From: Candidatus Hydrogenedentota bacterium
Lineage (GTDB): Bacteria > Hydrogenedentota > Hydrogenedentia > Hydrogenedentales > JAEUWI01
DNA: 64,000 nucleotides
Direction: 5' to 3'
Assembly (NCBI GenBank): GCA_016182605.1
Contig: JACPGE010000098.1
Coordinates: 41,758 to 105,757 of the forward strand
This document shows positions 44,392-53,124 of this stretch, one piece after another. How positions within the stretch are numbered: the first letter of the stretch is position 1; each line of letters opens with the position of its first letter. Both the position numbers and the translations under genes were made by a program. The notes under the pieces were generated by a model. That model did not search any database. It was not told the origin of the DNA and saw only the letters and a program-made list of their open reading frames with translations.

Positions 44392-46764
44392 TTATTGTCC
44401 GGGTGCGGCCTCAGGCGCCGGCGCCGGTACGGTAATCTCCACCGGGGCGGGCGCTGGTGCGGCTTCTGGCGCCACAGGCGCAACTTCTGGCACAGGCGCA
44501 GCTTCTGGCGCCACTGGAACGGCTTCGGGTGCCACAGGCGCAGCCTCTGGCGCTGGCGCAGCCTCGGGTGCCACTGGCACGGCCTCTGGCGCAGGCGCAA
44601 CTTCGGGTGCCACAGGCGCGGCCTCTGGCGCTGGTGTGGCTTCTGGCGCCACAGGCACGGCCTCTGGCGCAGGCGCAGCCTCGGGTGCCACTGGCACGGC
44701 CTCTGGCGCTGGCGCAGCCTCGGGTGCCACTGGCACGGCCTCTGGCGCTGGTGTGGCTTCTGGCGCCACAGGCGCAACTTCTGGCGCAGGCGCAGCCTCG
44801 GGTGCCACTGGCACGGCCTCTGGCACTGGCGCGGCTTCAGGAACTACAGGTACTGCTTCGGGGACCGGTACAGCATCTGGGGCCGCTTCCGTCTCCGGAG
44901 TTGCAAGTGCCGTGAAGGCTTCCACCAACCCATCGAAGTCGGCCTTGTTAAGGTCATAGACTACCGAGCGCCAAGCGGGATGAAGCAGGCGCTTGCCTTC
45001 GACTTCGGGCCCAACCAGCAGCGTCTCTGCCAGACCGTTGTTATAGCGGATGGTCACGTTGGTCGTGGCCGCGACGTCTTCCGCCTTCTTGTCAAAGCGG
45101 AAATCGGCGGCCTGCAATTCGTTCAGGGTGGAGAGGAAGGTGTCGGCCTTTCCTGCATCGGGCGTTATCGTGCCCGCGGCGGAGGTCATGGACCAACCAT
45201 CGGCCGTGCGGCCGAGCGTGTACTGTGCGCCATCGTGCATAATCTCGACGGCGGCCACGGCGGGCTCATCCAGATCGAGCACGGACAATTCGAATAGATC
45301 GCGCGCGGCAAGGAAGATCTTTTCCTTGTCCGCCCGGCTCATGATCAGCACGCGGTCGAGGCCGTCGAGACGGGCATAGAAGCCGTCGGCGCCCTTCGCC
45401 TTGTTGCCGAGCGAGAGGGTGCGGGTCTGGCCTTCCGCACCAAAGGTGATGCTGCGATCGAAGGCGCCTGCGTCCACGCCCGCGTCGGCATAGTCGGAAG
45501 GCGCCCAGGTGGCCAGCGCCGCCGCGACTGCGTCAACCTTGGTGTGCTGCACGGCCAGTGTGGGATCGGGCTGTACAGGCCGCCAGTTGCTCTCATCCTT
45601 CTGCAGGATGATATTGCCTTCCGGCTGCACGATGCCGATCTGCCCGATGCTGGCCTGTTCGATACCGGCCTTGGGCAATTCAAACAGGGTGGAGCCCTTC
45701 GGGAAGACCTGGTCGAAATTGTAATTGTTCAATTCGTAAACGATGCCGTTGTTCGCGCCCGCGACACGCACATAGCCATTGCCTGCCTGATCGGGGCGGC
45801 CGCCTTCGATGACAACATCTTCGCCGCCTTCCACACTGAGCGTAAGCTTGTACGCGGGCGTTTCAAGGCCCCAGTCGGCGAGCTTCGCCGGATCCACAAC
45901 GTTTGCCGCGGTGAGATTGGCGAATTTGCGGCGGAAGGTATCCAGTCCGGGCTGTTGGAAGGTGGGTTCATAACCGCCCTGGGCGAGGACCCATTCAAAC
46001 ACCGGCGTCTTGGGTGCTTCCGGTGCAGGCGTCGCCGCGTCGGCGGGCGCCGCTGGATCGGCCGGGGTTTCGGGCGCGGGCTCTTCGGCGGGCTGGGGCT
46101 TTTCCTTCTTCTCGAAGGTGAAGCTCTTGTCCGGGGTCTGGACCGCGATCTTGGCGATCTTGGTCTCTTCGAGCTTCACGATTTCCTTGTTCAACCAGTG
46201 ATCGCTTTTGGGCGCGGCATCGGGCTCTTCCCCGAAGACGCCCGCATCCTGGCGCAGGTTGACCCCTTCAACATACACCGTGTCGCCGCCGTTGGTGCGC
46301 ACGAAGTTGTTCTTTGCAGCGGGAGACTTTCCGAAGAGGAGGTGCACGTCGGCCTCGCCGTCTTTCGACTTGTAGCCGAGGACGTGAAAGCTCTGCGCGT
46401 CTTTCAGTCCATAGGCGTCGAGGGCTTCATCGCCTTCCGCTTTCGCGCGGAACTCGCCCTTTACCTTGGCAATTTTTTCCAGGTATGCGTCGACGGTTTC
46501 CTTCTTGGCCGGGGCATTGAACTGGGAGGCGACCTTCCAGTTCTCCCCATCCTTCTCCAACACGACTTTCTCTTCCGGCTTGGAGCCCGAGTAGAGCTCA
46601 ATCCTGTTGAGATCGGCCGCCTTGAGGTCTTCGGGAACCAGCGTCATCAGGTCCACCTGTTTGGTGATGGACGGGGGCCGTTCCATGAATTTCTTGCCTG
46701 CGGCAAGCACGGCCAGAACCGCCAGGATGACGACAAACGGTAAGAGTTTCTTCGGTTTCATCAT
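44392..46764 (-). CDS. DUF4340 protein with Pro-Ala-Glu repeat tail
   Basis: The 790-residue protein has an N-terminal membrane helix (LLPFVVILAVLAVLAAG) and a large periplasmic part. Its first 180 residues and a second copy near residue 450 resemble the DUF4340 fold, which is commonly encoded beside GldG-type ABC exporters. Residues 230-250 are proline/alanine-rich. The last 150 residues are almost only P, E, A and V in a 13-residue repeat. Function is unknown; the context says it works with the exporter. It ends 6 bases before the HtrA start. Confidence 0.8.
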   Translation of the reverse strand: MMKPKKLLPFVVILAVLAVLAAGKKFMERPPSITKQVDLMTLVPEDLKAADLNRIELYSGSKPEEKVVLEKDGENWKVASQFNAPAKKETVDAYLEKIAKVKGEFRAKAEGDEALDAYGLKDAQSFHVLGYKSKDGEADVHLLFGKSPAAKNNFVRTNGGDTVYVEGVNLRQDAGVFGEEPDAAPKSDHWLNKEIVKLEETKIAKIAVQTPDKSFTFEKKEKPQPAEEPAPETPADPAAPADAATPAPEAPKTPVFEWVLAQGGYEPTFQQPGLDTFRRKFANLTAANVVDPAKLADWGLETPAYKLTLSVEGGEDVVIEGGRPDQAGNGYVRVAGANNGIVYELNNYNFDQVFPKGSTLFELPKAGIEQASIGQIGIVQPEGNIILQKDESNWRPVQPDPTLAVQHTKVDAVAAALATWAPSDYADAGVDAGAFDRSITFGAEGQTRTLSLGNKAKGADGFYARLDGLDRVLIMSRADKEKIFLAARDLFELSVLDLDEPAVAAVEIMHDGAQYTLGRTADGWSMTSAAGTITPDAGKADTFLSTLNELQAADFRFDKKAEDVAATTNVTIRYNNGLAETLLVGPEVEGKRLLHPAWRSVVYDLNKADFDGLVEAFTALATPETEAAPDAVPVPEAVPVVPEAAPVPEAVPVAPEAAPAPEVAPVAPEATPAPEAVPVAPEAAPAPEAVPVAPEAAPAPEAVPVAPEATPAPEAAPVAPEVAPAPEAVPVAPEAAPAPEAAPVAPEAVPVAPEAAPVPEVAPVAPEAAPAPAPVEITVPAPAPEAAPGQ
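44449..44890 (-). repeat. 39-bp coding minisatellite in the DUF4340 gene
   Basis: The 3' end of the gene is built from a tandem, imperfect 39-bp unit coding for PEAAPAPEAVPVA-like 13-residue repeats. Copy number may differ between strains through replication slippage. The translated product looks like a rigid, extended stalk. Confidence 0.8.
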
Positions 46765-46825
46765 CTCACTCCATGAATCAACAAAGGTTTCGGGTACCCG
46801 GGAATGGTTTCAGCGATTCGCGTTC

Positions 46826-49354
46826 TCAGTCGTCCATCACGTGGGACATGGTATAGGCGTTCCGTGCACGGCGGCGCGCCGCGAACAGGCCCACACCGAT
46901 GGACGCGATGATGATGTTGGCCAAGCCGTAGTTTGCCATGCGCCACACGGTCTTCTGATTGTCCGAGGGGCGCGTGATCGTGCGATCGATGGGCTTGCGG
47001 CCGCGCACGTTTACCAGATTCTCGTTCAAGGTTACCGCGTCCACGCAGTTCAGGAAGAGGTCGAGGTTGTCTGCCTGGAGGAAATTCTTGCGGAACATCT
47101 CGGAGCAGCCCATGAGGATGAGCTTGCCGGGCTTGGCTTCCACAGGCGTGGCCGGCGCTTCAGGCGCGTCGTTTTCTGGCGCGGGCGGCTGGCCAAACTG
47201 GTTCGGCTGCTGCTCGGACTTGGGCCACTCGGGGCGCTCTTTGCCGGCGAAGGCATCGGGGAACTGGCCTTCGATCATGGCCATGAGCGGCACGATCTCG
47301 CGATCGGTTTCCGCGGGCTCCTGGAAGGACGCGGCGGTCATTGCGGCGTCGCCGGAAACCGTCCAGGCGCGCTCGCTGGAAGTCATGATGACGTCCGCGG
47401 TGAGGCCCAGTTCCTTGAGCTTTTCCTCCTGGATCTCCAGGCCCGTGCCCCAGAGATAGAAGACGTTGGAAAGGCGGCTGGTAATGGACTTCTCCTGATC
47501 CATGGAACTGTTGTTCACCAGGATGTGCATCGGCAGTTTGAAGGGCTGGCCGCCCTGGAGCATGTCTTGCAAGGAGCCGCCGCCGCCCTGAATGGTCAAG
47601 GGGACCTGATTGACGTCCATCAGGATCTCGTCGCTTACGCCAAGCCCGTAGCTTTCCAGCAGTTCGTTAATCGCAGGGTCCTCGTCGCGGCGGGAGACGG
47701 TGTTGCCGTTGCGCGTGGCGCGGTAGTCCCACTCGTACTGCTGCACGGCGAGCACGACGTTGGCGCCGCCATGCAGGGCGCGGCCAATTTCCCAGCGCTG
47801 GCGCTCGTTGAGTGCGCGCGGGTTGACGACCACGAGGGTGTCGTACTTCTCCGGGAGCGGGCTTTCCTTGGTGAGGTCCACGCGCTGCACTTCATACTTT
47901 TCCACGTCGAGGATCTGTTCCAGGTACACGTAGGGATCATCGCTCTCAGGCACGGGCTGACCCATCTGCATGAGGATCTGCCGCATTTGCGGGTCAATGC
48001 TCACCGCCTCTTTCGGCGCGACGAGGGCGACAACGGGCTTCTCTTCGCGGGTGAGCTTGTAGACGGAACTGACGACCTTGTACTCGAGTTCCTGGATGGT
48101 CTGGGGGACAACCTGCGGGATGATTTCTTCGGCCTTGTCTTTGTAGGCAATGCCAATGCTGGAATAGACGAGTTTATTGGTGACTTCGTCCTGGCTCATG
48201 GCGCGCACGTTGAAGGGCTCGACACCCTTGTCGAGCATGCGGGTCTCAATCGCCTCTTCCTCGTTTTCATCCTGCTTTTCCTCGCCGGGTGTGGCGGGAT
48301 CGGCGATCACGTTCGCCACTTCGAGGTAGACGGTCGTGTAGTCGACTTTGCCATCCGATCCAATTCTCATTTCTTCGAGCTTGTCGGTGATGTCCTGCTC
48401 CAGTTCCTTCATGCCGGTGGGCATGCTGTCCTTGGGCGTGATGTAGACCTTGACCTGAACGGGGGTCTCCAGCTCGGAGAGGATGGCCTTGGAGGCCTTG
48501 GAGATCGTGTAGATCTTGTCCTGCGTGAGGTCAACCCGGAATAGGCTGCTGCCGGACATGACATAGTTGAAGAGGAGGCCGATGACCAGGCTCAGGGCGC
48601 AGGCCGCGGCGAAGATGGTGCGGGCGCCGGGGCGGTTGCGTCCATCGATGAAGAGCACGTTGAGGACGAGGAACACGGCAATCCACACGATGAAGTAGAT
48701 GACGCTGGCGAAATCGACCACGCCGCGGGTGAAGGCGCCATAGTGGCTGATGAAGCCGAGGAGTTCGGAGAGGGCGCTGCCCACGCCGGCAATGCGGTCA
48801 TCGATATAGGAGGCGATGAACTGGGTGCCGACCAGGAAGAGGGAGAAGCAGGTGAGCAGGGTGACCGCGAAAGCGACGATCTGATCCTTGAAGAATCCGG
48901 AGAAGAGGATGCCGAGCGCCAGGAAGAAGGCGCCCAGCAGCACGGTGCCCAAGTAGCCGCCGAAGATGGCGCCCAGGTCCGGCGTGCCCAGCGAAAGGAG
49001 CATGAGGGGCACGGTGACGGTGGAGAATAGCGTCACCGCGAAGAAGAGCAGCGCCGCAAGGAATTTCCCCGCCACGAGTTCCCAGGCCTGCATCGGGAAG
49101 GTGAGGAGCATTTCCCAGGTGTTTTCCTTGCGCTCTTCCGCCCATATCCGCATCGTGACGGCGGGGATGAAGACGCACAGCAGGAGCGGCAGGTTGTCGA
49201 AGTAGGGCCGCATATCGGCCACGGGAAACGAGAAGAAACTGGTGATGTAGAGGCCCACACTGATGGTGACGAAGACCATCATGAAGATGTAGCCGATGGG
49301 CGAGGTAAAATACGCGCCAAAATCGCGGCGCAGTATGGCCATGACGTTGTTCAT
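46826..49354 (-). CDS. GldF-GldG fusion: ABC-2 permease with periplasmic GldG domain
   Basis: Residues 1 to 260 form an ABC-2 type permease with about six membrane helices (GAYFTSPIGYIFMMVFVTISV at the N-terminus and SVIYFIVWIAVFLVLNVLF later). The next 540 residues, starting after another helix near 270 with YTISKASKAILSEL, are a GldG-like extracytoplasmic domain. A final helix (LANIIIASIGVGLF) ends the protein. In Bacteroidetes, gldF and gldG are separate genes used for gliding; here they are fused into one 842-residue chain. A role in gliding is not implied, since the same exporters occur in non-gliders. It follows the ATPase gene by 12 nt. Confidence 0.85.
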   Translation of the reverse strand: MNNVMAILRRDFGAYFTSPIGYIFMMVFVTISVGLYITSFFSFPVADMRPYFDNLPLLLCVFIPAVTMRIWAEERKENTWEMLLTFPMQAWELVAGKFLAALLFFAVTLFSTVTVPLMLLSLGTPDLGAIFGGYLGTVLLGAFFLALGILFSGFFKDQIVAFAVTLLTCFSLFLVGTQFIASYIDDRIAGVGSALSELLGFISHYGAFTRGVVDFASVIYFIVWIAVFLVLNVLFIDGRNRPGARTIFAAACALSLVIGLLFNYVMSGSSLFRVDLTQDKIYTISKASKAILSELETPVQVKVYITPKDSMPTGMKELEQDITDKLEEMRIGSDGKVDYTTVYLEVANVIADPATPGEEKQDENEEEAIETRMLDKGVEPFNVRAMSQDEVTNKLVYSSIGIAYKDKAEEIIPQVVPQTIQELEYKVVSSVYKLTREEKPVVALVAPKEAVSIDPQMRQILMQMGQPVPESDDPYVYLEQILDVEKYEVQRVDLTKESPLPEKYDTLVVVNPRALNERQRWEIGRALHGGANVVLAVQQYEWDYRATRNGNTVSRRDEDPAINELLESYGLGVSDEILMDVNQVPLTIQGGGGSLQDMLQGGQPFKLPMHILVNNSSMDQEKSITSRLSNVFYLWGTGLEIQEEKLKELGLTADVIMTSSERAWTVSGDAAMTAASFQEPAETDREIVPLMAMIEGQFPDAFAGKERPEWPKSEQQPNQFGQPPAPENDAPEAPATPVEAKPGKLILMGCSEMFRKNFLQADNLDLFLNCVDAVTLNENLVNVRGRKPIDRTITRPSDNQKTVWRMANYGLANIIIASIGVGLFAARRRARNAYTMSHVMDD

Positions 49355-49366
49355 GACATTCCTTCC

Positions 49367-50317
49367 TTATTTCTTTGCGCCGATCGCGGCTTTTTCGGTC
49401 AGCGTCAAAAAGGTCTCTTCAAGGGTGAGCGGTTTATTGGCGAGTTCGCGCAGTTCCCATTGCTGGGCCTGCACGAGCTTGTTGATCTCGCGCCAGACAT
49501 CCTGGTTCGCGGGGCTGTGCACAAAGAAATCGCAGCATGGGCCCGTCTGGCCCTTGTACTCGACCTGCTTCACACCGCTCACGCTGGCGAGCTTGCGTTC
49601 GAGATCCTGGCGTTCTCCGGCTATGGAGACGGACATGCGCTGCCCGTCTTTTGCGCGGCGCCGCAGTTCTTCAAGCGTGCCATCGCCCACGATCTGGCCG
49701 TGGTTGATGATCACGATGCGATCCGCGGTGGTCTCCACTTCCTGGAGGATGTGCGTGGAAAGAATGACCGTCTTGTCTTTGGCAAGCTTGGCGATGAGGT
49801 CGCGTACTTCGAGGATCTGATGGGGATCCAAACCGCTCGTGGGCTCGTCGAGTATGATCACGGCGGGATCGTGAATGAGCGCCTGGGCAAGTCCGGTGCG
49901 CTGCTTGTAGCCCTTCGAAAGCTCGCGGATAATCTTGCGGTACATGGGGCGCAGGCCGCACGCATCGAGCACGACATTGACACGTTCCTTCAGCTTGGCG
50001 CCGCTGAGGCCGCGGGCCTTGCCCACGAAATCGAGATAGGCGCGCACCTCCATGTCCATGTACAGCGGCAGCACTTCGGGGAGGTACCCAATGTTCCTGC
50101 GAACCGTGACGGGATCTTCCAGCACGTCCACGCCAGCCACAGTTGCGGTGCCTTTGCTGGGGTAGAGGTAGGTGGTGAGAATTTTCATGGTCGTGGATTT
50201 GCCGGCGCCGTTCGGCCCCAGCAGGCCCACAATCTCGCCCTGATTCACCTTGAACGACACATTGTCCAGCGCCACAACTGGGCCGTAATGCATCGACAGT
50301 CCCTTGGCTTCGATCAT
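49367..50317 (-). CDS. ABC exporter ATPase, GldA-like
   Basis: This 316-residue ABC ATPase has Walker A GPNGAGKST, Q-loop region GYLPEVLPLY, signature LSKGYKQRTG, Walker B VIILDEP and the H-loop STHILQEVE. A C-terminal segment of about 80 residues follows, as in NatA/GldA-type ATPases that pair with ABC-2 permeases. The ATG at 50317 is chosen because AGGAG lies upstream and the ABC fold starts immediately; the frame extends to 50596 with no likeness. It heads the four-gene operon ATPase, permease-GldG, DUF4340, HtrA. The 362-bp gap up to rplS holds the rplS terminator and no gene. Confidence 0.9.
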   Translation of the reverse strand: MIEAKGLSMHYGPVVALDNVSFKVNQGEIVGLLGPNGAGKSTTMKILTTYLYPSKGTATVAGVDVLEDPVTVRRNIGYLPEVLPLYMDMEVRAYLDFVGKARGLSGAKLKERVNVVLDACGLRPMYRKIIRELSKGYKQRTGLAQALIHDPAVIILDEPTSGLDPHQILEVRDLIAKLAKDKTVILSTHILQEVETTADRIVIINHGQIVGDGTLEELRRRAKDGQRMSVSIAGERQDLERKLASVSGVKQVEYKGQTGPCCDFFVHSPANQDVWREINKLVQAQQWELRELANKPLTLEETFLTLTEKAAIGAKK

Positions 50318-50626
50318 CGCGCGATCTCTCCTGATTCCTGTTGACAGAGCTTGCATTGCTGTACGCCCGGCACGCGGGTGTGAACGGCCCATGCCGTCCG
50401 TAGCTTGCGACCCCGCACGGGCGGCTGACGCTGCAGGGCCGGGCCTGCCAGCGCGAGTTTCACCTTGCGCGGAGAAAGCAAATTCCGTGCCACGGCCCGC
50501 CGTTGGGCAAAGGTGGCTAAGACCTTTGAGATAAAGCCCTTGGCCCGCACCAAGCCCCGCCAGACTGCGGCGGCCTTGTCTCATTTGAGGTCTCATGCCC
50601 GGTATGGGGCATGCCGAGTCCGGGGC

Positions 50627-50658
50627 AAAAAAGGAAGGCGGACACGAGGTCCGCCTTC
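50627..50658 (-). terminator. Rho-independent terminator of the ffh-rplS operon
   Basis: On the minus strand a perfect 10-bp stem (GAAGGCGGAC with GTCCGCCTTC), 5-nt loop and T-run (seen as AAAAAA on the plus strand at 50627) lie 22 nt after the rplS stop. Confidence 0.93.
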
Positions 50659-50679
50659 TCTTAAAATGTCGAGAAAAAT

Positions 50680-51123
50680 TTACGCGTCTTGTTCCGAAGC
50701 GGCCTTCGCCGCCGCGGCTTCTTCGCGCTGCAGTTTCACCGCAGCCTTCGCAGCGGCTTCCTTTTCAGGATTCCGCTGACGCGCCTTCACGCGGGCCGCC
50801 TTGCCCATGCGGTCGCGCAGGTAGTAGAGCTTCGCGCGGCGCACGTGGCCTTCGCGAACGACTTCCACGCGTTCGACGCGGGGCGAGTGCAGGGGGAACA
50901 CGCGTTCGACGCCTTCGTTGAAAGCGACCCGGCGCACGGTGAAGGTGGCATTGGGGCTTTCGGCGCCTTTGCGGGCAATGACCACGCCTTCGTATACCTG
51001 GATACGTTCCTTGTCGCCTTCCACGATGCGGAAGTGGACCCGGACGGTATCGCCAATACCGAATTTCGGGATCTGGCCTGCAGACTTCATCTGTTTCTGG
51101 CTGACTTGATCTAAAAGATTCAC
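50680..51123 (-). CDS. rplS: 50S ribosomal protein L19
   Basis: L19 sits at the 30S-50S interface of the ribosome. The 147-residue protein has the typical [60 protein letters not shown] and [15 protein letters not shown] blocks. A charged tail of about 30 residues ([28 protein letters not shown]) is longer than in E. coli. It begins with GTG overlapping the trmD stop (GTGA) and is the last gene before the terminator. Confidence 0.96.
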   Translation of the reverse strand: MNLLDQVSQKQMKSAGQIPKFGIGDTVRVHFRIVEGDKERIQVYEGVVIARKGAESPNATFTVRRVAFNEGVERVFPLHSPRVERVEVVREGHVRRAKLYYLRDRMGKAARVKARQRNPEKEAAAKAAVKLQREEAAAAKAASEQDA

Positions 51124-51872
51124 GGCTCGATCTCCTCTTCCGGTACCGGCGCTTCGCGCGCGATTTCGGCAAGTAATTCCTCGTCTTCTCTACTCAATCC
51201 GGCCAGCAATTCCGGCCGTCGCAACCGCGTTGCCCGCAGCGCCTCTTTGCGGCGCCACCGGCCGATCGCGGCGTGGTGCCCGCTCATCAGGGTCTCGGGC
51301 ACGTCCATGCCGCGAAACACCGGCGGGCGCGTATACTGGGGATAGCCCAGCACGCCCTTGAAAAACGAATCGGTCTCCACAGACTCCCAATCGCCGATCA
51401 CGCCCGGGAGCATGCGGCTGAGGCCTTCTATGAGCACGAGCGCTGGCAATTCACCGCCGCTGAGCACATAGTCGCCTATGGAGATTTCTTCCGTGACCAG
51501 GGCCTGGGAGACGCGCTCATCCACGCCTTCGTACCGGGCGCATATCAGCACCAGATCCGGGGCCTGGGCCAGCTCGCGCAGCTTTGCCTGGGTCAACGGC
51601 TTTCCCCGGGGCGACATGAGAATCACGCGCTCCAGAGAGTTCTTCGATCTTAAACTTTCCACGGCCGCAAAGAGCGGCTCACATTTCATCACCATGCCCG
51701 CGCCGCCGCCATAGGGCGTGTCGTCCACCGTCCGGTGCTTGTCCGTGGTGTGATCGCGGATATTCGTCAGCGCCACCTCCAAAATGCCTGCGTCCCGGGC
51801 CTTTCCCAGCAGGCTGGCCTTCAAGGGGCCTTCCAGAATCTCTGGAAACAGCGTGAGGACATCGATCCTCAT
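51120..51872 (-). CDS. trmD: tRNA (guanine-N1-)-methyltransferase TrmD
   Basis: TrmD methylates N1 of G37 in tRNAs to keep the reading frame. It is a SPOUT-class trefoil-knot enzyme. Motifs are [13 protein letters not shown] at the N-terminus, [46 protein letters not shown] and [21 protein letters not shown]. The ATG at 51872 overlaps the rimM stop by four bases; a longer start would lie inside rimM. The 250-residue length matches E. coli. Confidence 0.96.
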   Translation of the reverse strand: MRIDVLTLFPEILEGPLKASLLGKARDAGILEVALTNIRDHTTDKHRTVDDTPYGGGAGMVMKCEPLFAAVESLRSKNSLERVILMSPRGKPLTQAKLRELAQAPDLVLICARYEGVDERVSQALVTEEISIGDYVLSGGELPALVLIEGLSRMLPGVIGDWESVETDSFFKGVLGYPQYTRPPVFRGMDVPETLMSGHHAAIGRWRRKEALRATRLRRPELLAGLSREDEELLAEIAREAPVPEEEIEP

Positions 51873-52390
51873 TCGGCTTCTTCCACGAGATGGGGCCGGT
51901 ACTCGCCCAGCTCCACCCGCTCCGCCTCCATATCCACCCAAGCTATCACCGGCGCTATTGCCGGCAGCAGCCAAGTCATGCCGTTTTCTGCCGCGATCAC
52001 CAGGGTGTCCTGGCCCGGGCTCTCGTACACCGCCGTCACCGTCCCCAGCTTCACGCCACCATCACCGTATACCGCGAAGTCGAGCAGATCGCGTGTCTTC
52101 AACACGTCCTCGGCCGCGTCTGGCTCGGGGAGCGTGGCGAAAACCCGCGCGCCTTCCAGCAGGGCGATCTGTTCCCTGGGCACGCCCGCCACCAACAGCA
52201 CCACCGCTTCGCTGCCGTGCCCGCGCGCCTGCTCTACCTTGAAGCGGCGCTGCACACCGTTGCGCAGCTCGAACACACACCACAGCAGCTTCGCCACCGC
52301 CAGGCCGCTGACGGCCAGTGCAATACGCACTTCACGCCGCTGCGGGGCTACCGACCGTACCGCCCCTATATAGGTCTCGGTATCCGTCAT
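51869..52390 (-). CDS. rimM: Ribosome maturation factor RimM
   Basis: RimM helps assemble the 30S head with S19. The 173-residue protein has an N-terminal RimM barrel and a C-terminal PRC-type barrel (DLLDFAVYGDGGVKLGTVTAVYESPGQDTLVIAAENGMTWLLPAIAPVIAWVD). The overall likeness is modest but the position between khpA/rpsP and trmD is diagnostic. The usual GRIxGxHGLrGelkV opening is replaced by IGAVRSVAPQRREVRIAL, a divergent form. It overlaps trmD by four bases. Confidence 0.9.
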   Translation of the reverse strand: MTDTETYIGAVRSVAPQRREVRIALAVSGLAVAKLLWCVFELRNGVQRRFKVEQARGHGSEAVVLLVAGVPREQIALLEGARVFATLPEPDAAEDVLKTRDLLDFAVYGDGGVKLGTVTAVYESPGQDTLVIAAENGMTWLLPAIAPVIAWVDMEAERVELGEYRPHLVEEAE

Positions 52391-52406
52391 GGGGCGCCGG
52401 CTCCAG

Positions 52407-52637
52407 CTATTCGACGATCTCCAGATTGGCCATCACGTTGGCCTTGGCGGCGGCACTGTTCACCAGTGTGCGCAGGGCTTTCGCCGTGCGGCCGCTGCGG
52501 CCTATGATGCGGCCCATGTCATCGGGGTGGACGCGCAGTTCGTAGTTCTGCCCTTCCTCCCCTTCGACCAGCCGTACCTGGACATCGTCGGGATGTTCGA
52601 CGAGTTTTTTCGCGACGAATTCGATCAGGTCCTGCAC
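52407..52637 (-). CDS. khpA: KH-domain RNA-binding protein KhpA
   Basis: This 76-residue protein is a single KH domain with the RNA-gripping loop GRIIGRSGRTAKALRTLV. In many bacteria the gene lies between rpsP and rimM, as here. It binds RNA with a partner (KhpB) in species where it was studied. It lies 5 nt after the rpsP stop. Confidence 0.93.
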   Translation of the reverse strand: MQDLIEFVAKKLVEHPDDVQVRLVEGEEGQNYELRVHPDDMGRIIGRSGRTAKALRTLVNSAAAKANVMANLEIVE

Positions 52638-52642
52638 GGCGC

Positions 52643-53077
52643 TTATTCCGCGGTTTCGGCGTCGGCAGCCGCTTCTTCCACAGGCGCTTCCACGGCTTCC
52701 GCCGCTTCTGCTTCCACGGGGGCGGGGGCCTCTTCCTTCGGCGGCGGCGGGGCCATGTAGCCCTTGTTTTCCACCACGCCGCCCTTGAAGGTGGCGGTGG
52801 TTTCTTCCGGCGTCGTGCCTTCGTGGAAGTGCTTCATGACACCCAGGCTGCGGAACAGGCTCTTCGCCGTGTCACTGGGCTGGGCGCCCTTGCGCAACCA
52901 ATCCAGAGCCTTGATCACGTTCACTTCGCTGACGGGCTCGGGCCGGGCGCAGGGGTGGTAGAAGCCGAGAATATCGACTTCCAAGCCGCCCGTTTTCCGG
53001 CGCGGGTCGGTTACGACAATCCGGTAGTAAGGGTTGTGCGTGCGCCCGCCACGCTTGAGACGAATTGTAGTTGCCAT
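52643..53077 (-). CDS. rpsP: 30S ribosomal protein S16 with acidic tail
   Basis: Residues 1-85 form ordinary S16 (TTIRLKRGGRTHNPYYRIVV, then ILGFYHP and VIKALDWLRKGAQPSDT). The 60 residues after that are an unusual tail rich in Pro, Glu and Ala. The tail is not part of the S16 core and probably hangs out on the ribosome surface or binds another factor. The gene sits just after ffh with 47 nt between. Confidence 0.95.
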   Translation of the reverse strand: MATTIRLKRGGRTHNPYYRIVVTDPRRKTGGLEVDILGFYHPCARPEPVSEVNVIKALDWLRKGAQPSDTAKSLFRSLGVMKHFHEGTTPEETTATFKGGVVENKGYMAPPPPKEEAPAPVEAEAAEAVEAPVEEAAADAETAE

Positions 53078-53124
53078 CGATTAACCTCTGTTCGCTTTCA
53101 CGTCCATTTTTCTTCGTGCACGTA

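Noticed and set aside
44449..44890. CRISPR-like array
   Set aside because: The 39-bp repeats have no spacers and are in frame within a protein gene.
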